Below, piece after piece: positions 6,318 to 7,310 of a DNA stretch of 7,310 bases. Location: positions 1 to 7,310 of the forward strand of contig CAILTZ010000041.1 of the NCBI GenBank assembly GCA_903837255.1, in the 5' to 3' direction. This DNA comes from an uncultured Pirellula sp. Lineage in GTDB: Bacteria; Planctomycetota; Planctomycetia; Pirellulales; Pirellulaceae. Position numbers and translations under genes: made by a program. Positions within the stretch are counted from its first letter, which is position 1, and every line of letters starts with the position of its first letter. The notes beneath the pieces were generated by a model. That model made no database searches. It had not been told where the DNA came from and saw only the letters and a program-made list of their open reading frames with translations.

Positions 6318-6345
6318 CAAAAAACGATCAAAATCAATCAAAAAA
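6316..6345 (-). promoter_or_regulatory. Helically phased TTTTGAT repeats at the regulator start
   Basis: On the plus strand ATCAAAA begins at 6316, 6327 and 6337, with an extra ATCAA at 6333. The spacing of 11 and 10 bp places the repeats on one face of the helix. They lie immediately before and across the preferred ATG. Such repeats are plausible binding sites for the DeoR protein encoded next to them or for another regulator. Confidence 0.45.
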
Positions 6346-6388
6346 GGAATCTGTTCGCGCATCAATCTGGCGCAAACCGTCTATCGGT

Positions 6389-6407
6389 GAAAGAAAAACA
6401 TTCTTTC
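6389..6407. promoter_or_regulatory. 7-bp perfect inverted repeat, candidate operator
   Basis: GAAAGAA (6389-6395), a 5-bp spacer AAACA, and TTCTTTC (6401-6407) form a perfect dyad of 19 bp. It sits immediately downstream of the predicted -10 element of the operon promoter, where a bound repressor would block transcription. The DeoR protein encoded just downstream is the natural candidate, but no binding motif is known to me for it. Confidence 0.5.
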
Positions 6408-6414
6408 TTCCACA

Positions 6415-6442
6415 AATATGTCATATCGGGACCGTTTTTCAA
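6415..6442 (-). promoter_or_regulatory. Candidate sigma-70-type promoter of the BMC operon
   Basis: On the minus strand TTGAAA (6442-6437) is followed after 16 bp by CATATT (6420-6415). These match the -35 consensus at 5 of 6 positions and the -10 consensus at 4 of 6. The predicted start near 6408 gives a leader of about 90 nt to the regulator ATG at 6317. The -10 match is only fair and planctomycete promoters are poorly known. Confidence 0.4.
6416..6426. promoter_or_regulatory. 11-bp palindrome overlapping the candidate -10 element
   Basis: ATATG-T-CATAT is a perfect dyad around one central base. It overlaps the predicted -10 and spacer, nine bp from the larger dyad at 6389-6407. It may be a second protein site or simply AT-rich promoter sequence. 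Confidence 0.3.
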
Positions 6443-6600
6443 CCGAAGAGCTTCTCTATTTTGCCTGATTGGATCAATTTAAACCGAATTTTCATGAAGC
6501 AACACGCGCACCGGATGAAGGAAATGCGCTATTTGTAGCGATTTTGCGGGCAGAGAGCTTCCCAGAAGTTTTTGTGCGCGGGTTTACAACGCGCAAGGGC

Positions 6601-6642
6601 CGGGGCCGAAAAGGACCTGGCCAGGGATTGGACGAGGCCCCG
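6601..6642. terminator. Nested GC-rich inverted repeat downstream of the DUF1254 gene
   Basis: CGGGGCC (6601-6607) pairs perfectly with GGCCCCG (6636-6642), and the loop contains the palindrome CCTGGCCAGG (6616-6625). It begins 29 nt after the DUF1254 stop on the minus strand. No T-run follows the stem on that strand, so it is not a classic intrinsic terminator; it may stall polymerase or protect an mRNA end. Confidence 0.35.
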
Positions 6643-6671
6643 CGCCAAAGCGTTGATTTTGCAAGATAGAG

Positions 6672-7310
6672 TTAGTTCATCTCTTCGACGTCGGGCAGAA
6701 CCCAGGAGCGATCGAAGAACGGTTGGGTCGGGCCGTAGAGGCGGAAGTACGTGAACCAACCCTTACCCGGGATCGTCTTGATCCAATTGGCTTCAGGCTT
6801 GCCCGCAGGCAATGATGGTCCGAAGTACAAGTCCACCGAACCGTCGGAGTTCTTGACGATGTTATCGCGTGACGAACGATCGGGTTGGACACCCGTATCT
6901 ACAAAGCAGCGCGTTTCGTTGTCGTACACCGTGAAGGACCAGAATTGGGCAACAGGGGCATTGGGTGGCACTCTTAGATGATAGGTCTTGCTCCCATCCA
7001 ACCAATTCCCCTTGGAATCTTTGGATGCCTCCAAATACACCTGACCTGCTCCAACCGTTCTTCCCATCATGCCCACCGATACACCGACGGCTTCGTAAAA
7101 CCAAGAGGTACGCTCGTCGAACTGTGTGTGGTTGGGTAGCTCTTGCGAAGTTTCTTGGAGCATCAGGGAGAGCTCCCACTCCTTGGACGGCCATACTTTG
7201 GTTCCAGGAAATCGTTTGGCATATCCGATCGTACGAGCCATGACTTCGCCGCTAAGCGCCGCGTCGGTCAAAATCTTTTTTTGGCGATCCGTGGGTTGAA
7301 ATACTTTTCC
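6672..7310 (-). CDS. DUF1254/DUF1214 domain protein, C-terminal part (N-terminus off window)
   Basis: The frame is open from the right edge to the TAG/TAA-type stop at 6672 and gives 212 residues of the C-terminal part. A TTG at 7271 lies inside it and is not the likely start, because the codons to the window edge continue in frame (GKVFQPTDRQKKIL). The first 50 or so residues have the linker seen in these proteins (AALSGEVMARTIGYAKRF). The rest is DUF1214: HLRVPPNAPVAQFWSFTVYD, then SDGSVDLYFGP, then ANWIKTIPGKGWFTYFRLYGP and the closing FFDRSWVLPDVEEMN. Full-length members are typically around 450-500 residues and often exported; their function is unknown. Nothing ties it to the BMC apart from being a neighbour on the same strand, with a 354-bp gap and a stem-loop between. 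Confidence 0.88.
   Translation of the reverse strand, partial: GKVFQPTDRQKKILTDAALSGEVMARTIGYAKRFPGTKVWPSKEWELSLMLQETSQELPNHTQFDERTSWFYEAVGVSVGMMGRTVGAGQVYLEASKDSKGNWLDGSKTYHLRVPPNAPVAQFWSFTVYDNETRCFVDTGVQPDRSSRDNIVKNSDGSVDLYFGPSLPAGKPEANWIKTIPGKGWFTYFRLYGPTQPFFDRSWVLPDVEEMN

Larger units (their letters stand above)
6318..6671. other. Gene-free control region between DUF1254 gene and BMC operon
   Basis: This 354-bp stretch holds no convincing gene. Its left part (6318-6500) is AT-rich and carries the candidate promoter and operators of the BMC operon. Its right part is GC-rich with several inverted repeats: CGCTA/TAGCG (6527-6531 and 6536-6540), TGCGCG/CGCGCA (6575-6580 and 6590-6595) and a larger nested structure at 6601-6642. 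Short open frames here lack recognisable protein features. Confidence 0.7.

Noticed and set aside
6318..6365. N-terminal extension of the DeoR regulator from TTG 6365 or ATG 6362
   Set aside because: The added residues are encoded by an AT-rich phased repeat, there is no ribosome binding site, and DeoR proteins normally have their HTH close to the N-terminus.
6469..6669. Small plus-strand frame in the gene-free stretch
   Set aside because: The translation is Arg/Gly-rich low complexity arising from GC-rich inverted repeats, with no ribosome binding site or recognisable motif.

Overview
The window reads as part of a planctomycete-type (Planctomycetes-Verrucomicrobia, 'PVM') bacterial microcompartment (BMC) locus. 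The organism is probably a planctomycete of the Pirellula/Rhodopirellula kind. This rests on gene content and order, moderate GC and weak Shine-Dalgarno signals; no rRNA or species marker is present. All supported genes lie on the minus strand, so the operon reads from right to left.

Right edge (6672-7310): the C-terminal part of a DUF1254/DUF1214 protein, cut by the window end and probably unrelated to the BMC. Then comes a gene-free stretch (6318-6671). It holds several inverted repeats, a candidate promoter, and two kinds of operator-like sequence placed just before the first BMC gene.

BMC operon (6317 down to 1): DeoR-family regulator, PduL phosphotransacylase, two hexameric shell proteins (BMC-H), an acetate-kinase-family enzyme, a pentameric vertex protein (BMC-P), a CoA-acylating aldehyde dehydrogenase, a second BMC-P, and a protein I do not recognise that runs off the left edge. 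Most gaps are 15-90 nt, and the last two genes overlap by 4 nt (ATGA).

Together these genes encode a shell plus a core pathway: aldehyde + CoA + NAD to acyl-CoA (aldehyde dehydrogenase), acyl-CoA to acyl phosphate (PduL), acyl phosphate + ADP to acid + ATP (kinase). In characterised planctomycete BMCs the aldehyde is lactaldehyde, released from fuculose-1-phosphate or rhamnulose-1-phosphate by a class II aldolase. That aldolase is not in this window and would be expected beyond the left edge. Three proteins (aldehyde dehydrogenase, PduL, the left-edge protein) begin with a short amphipathic helix followed by a low-complexity linker, the layout of BMC encapsulation peptides.

The system itself is of a known kind. 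The less ordinary points are the unrecognised left-edge protein with a targeting-like N-terminus built on a DNA tandem repeat, an acetate kinase with conservative replacements at two catalytic positions (Arg to Lys, Asp to Glu), and a compact candidate control region in front of the regulator.
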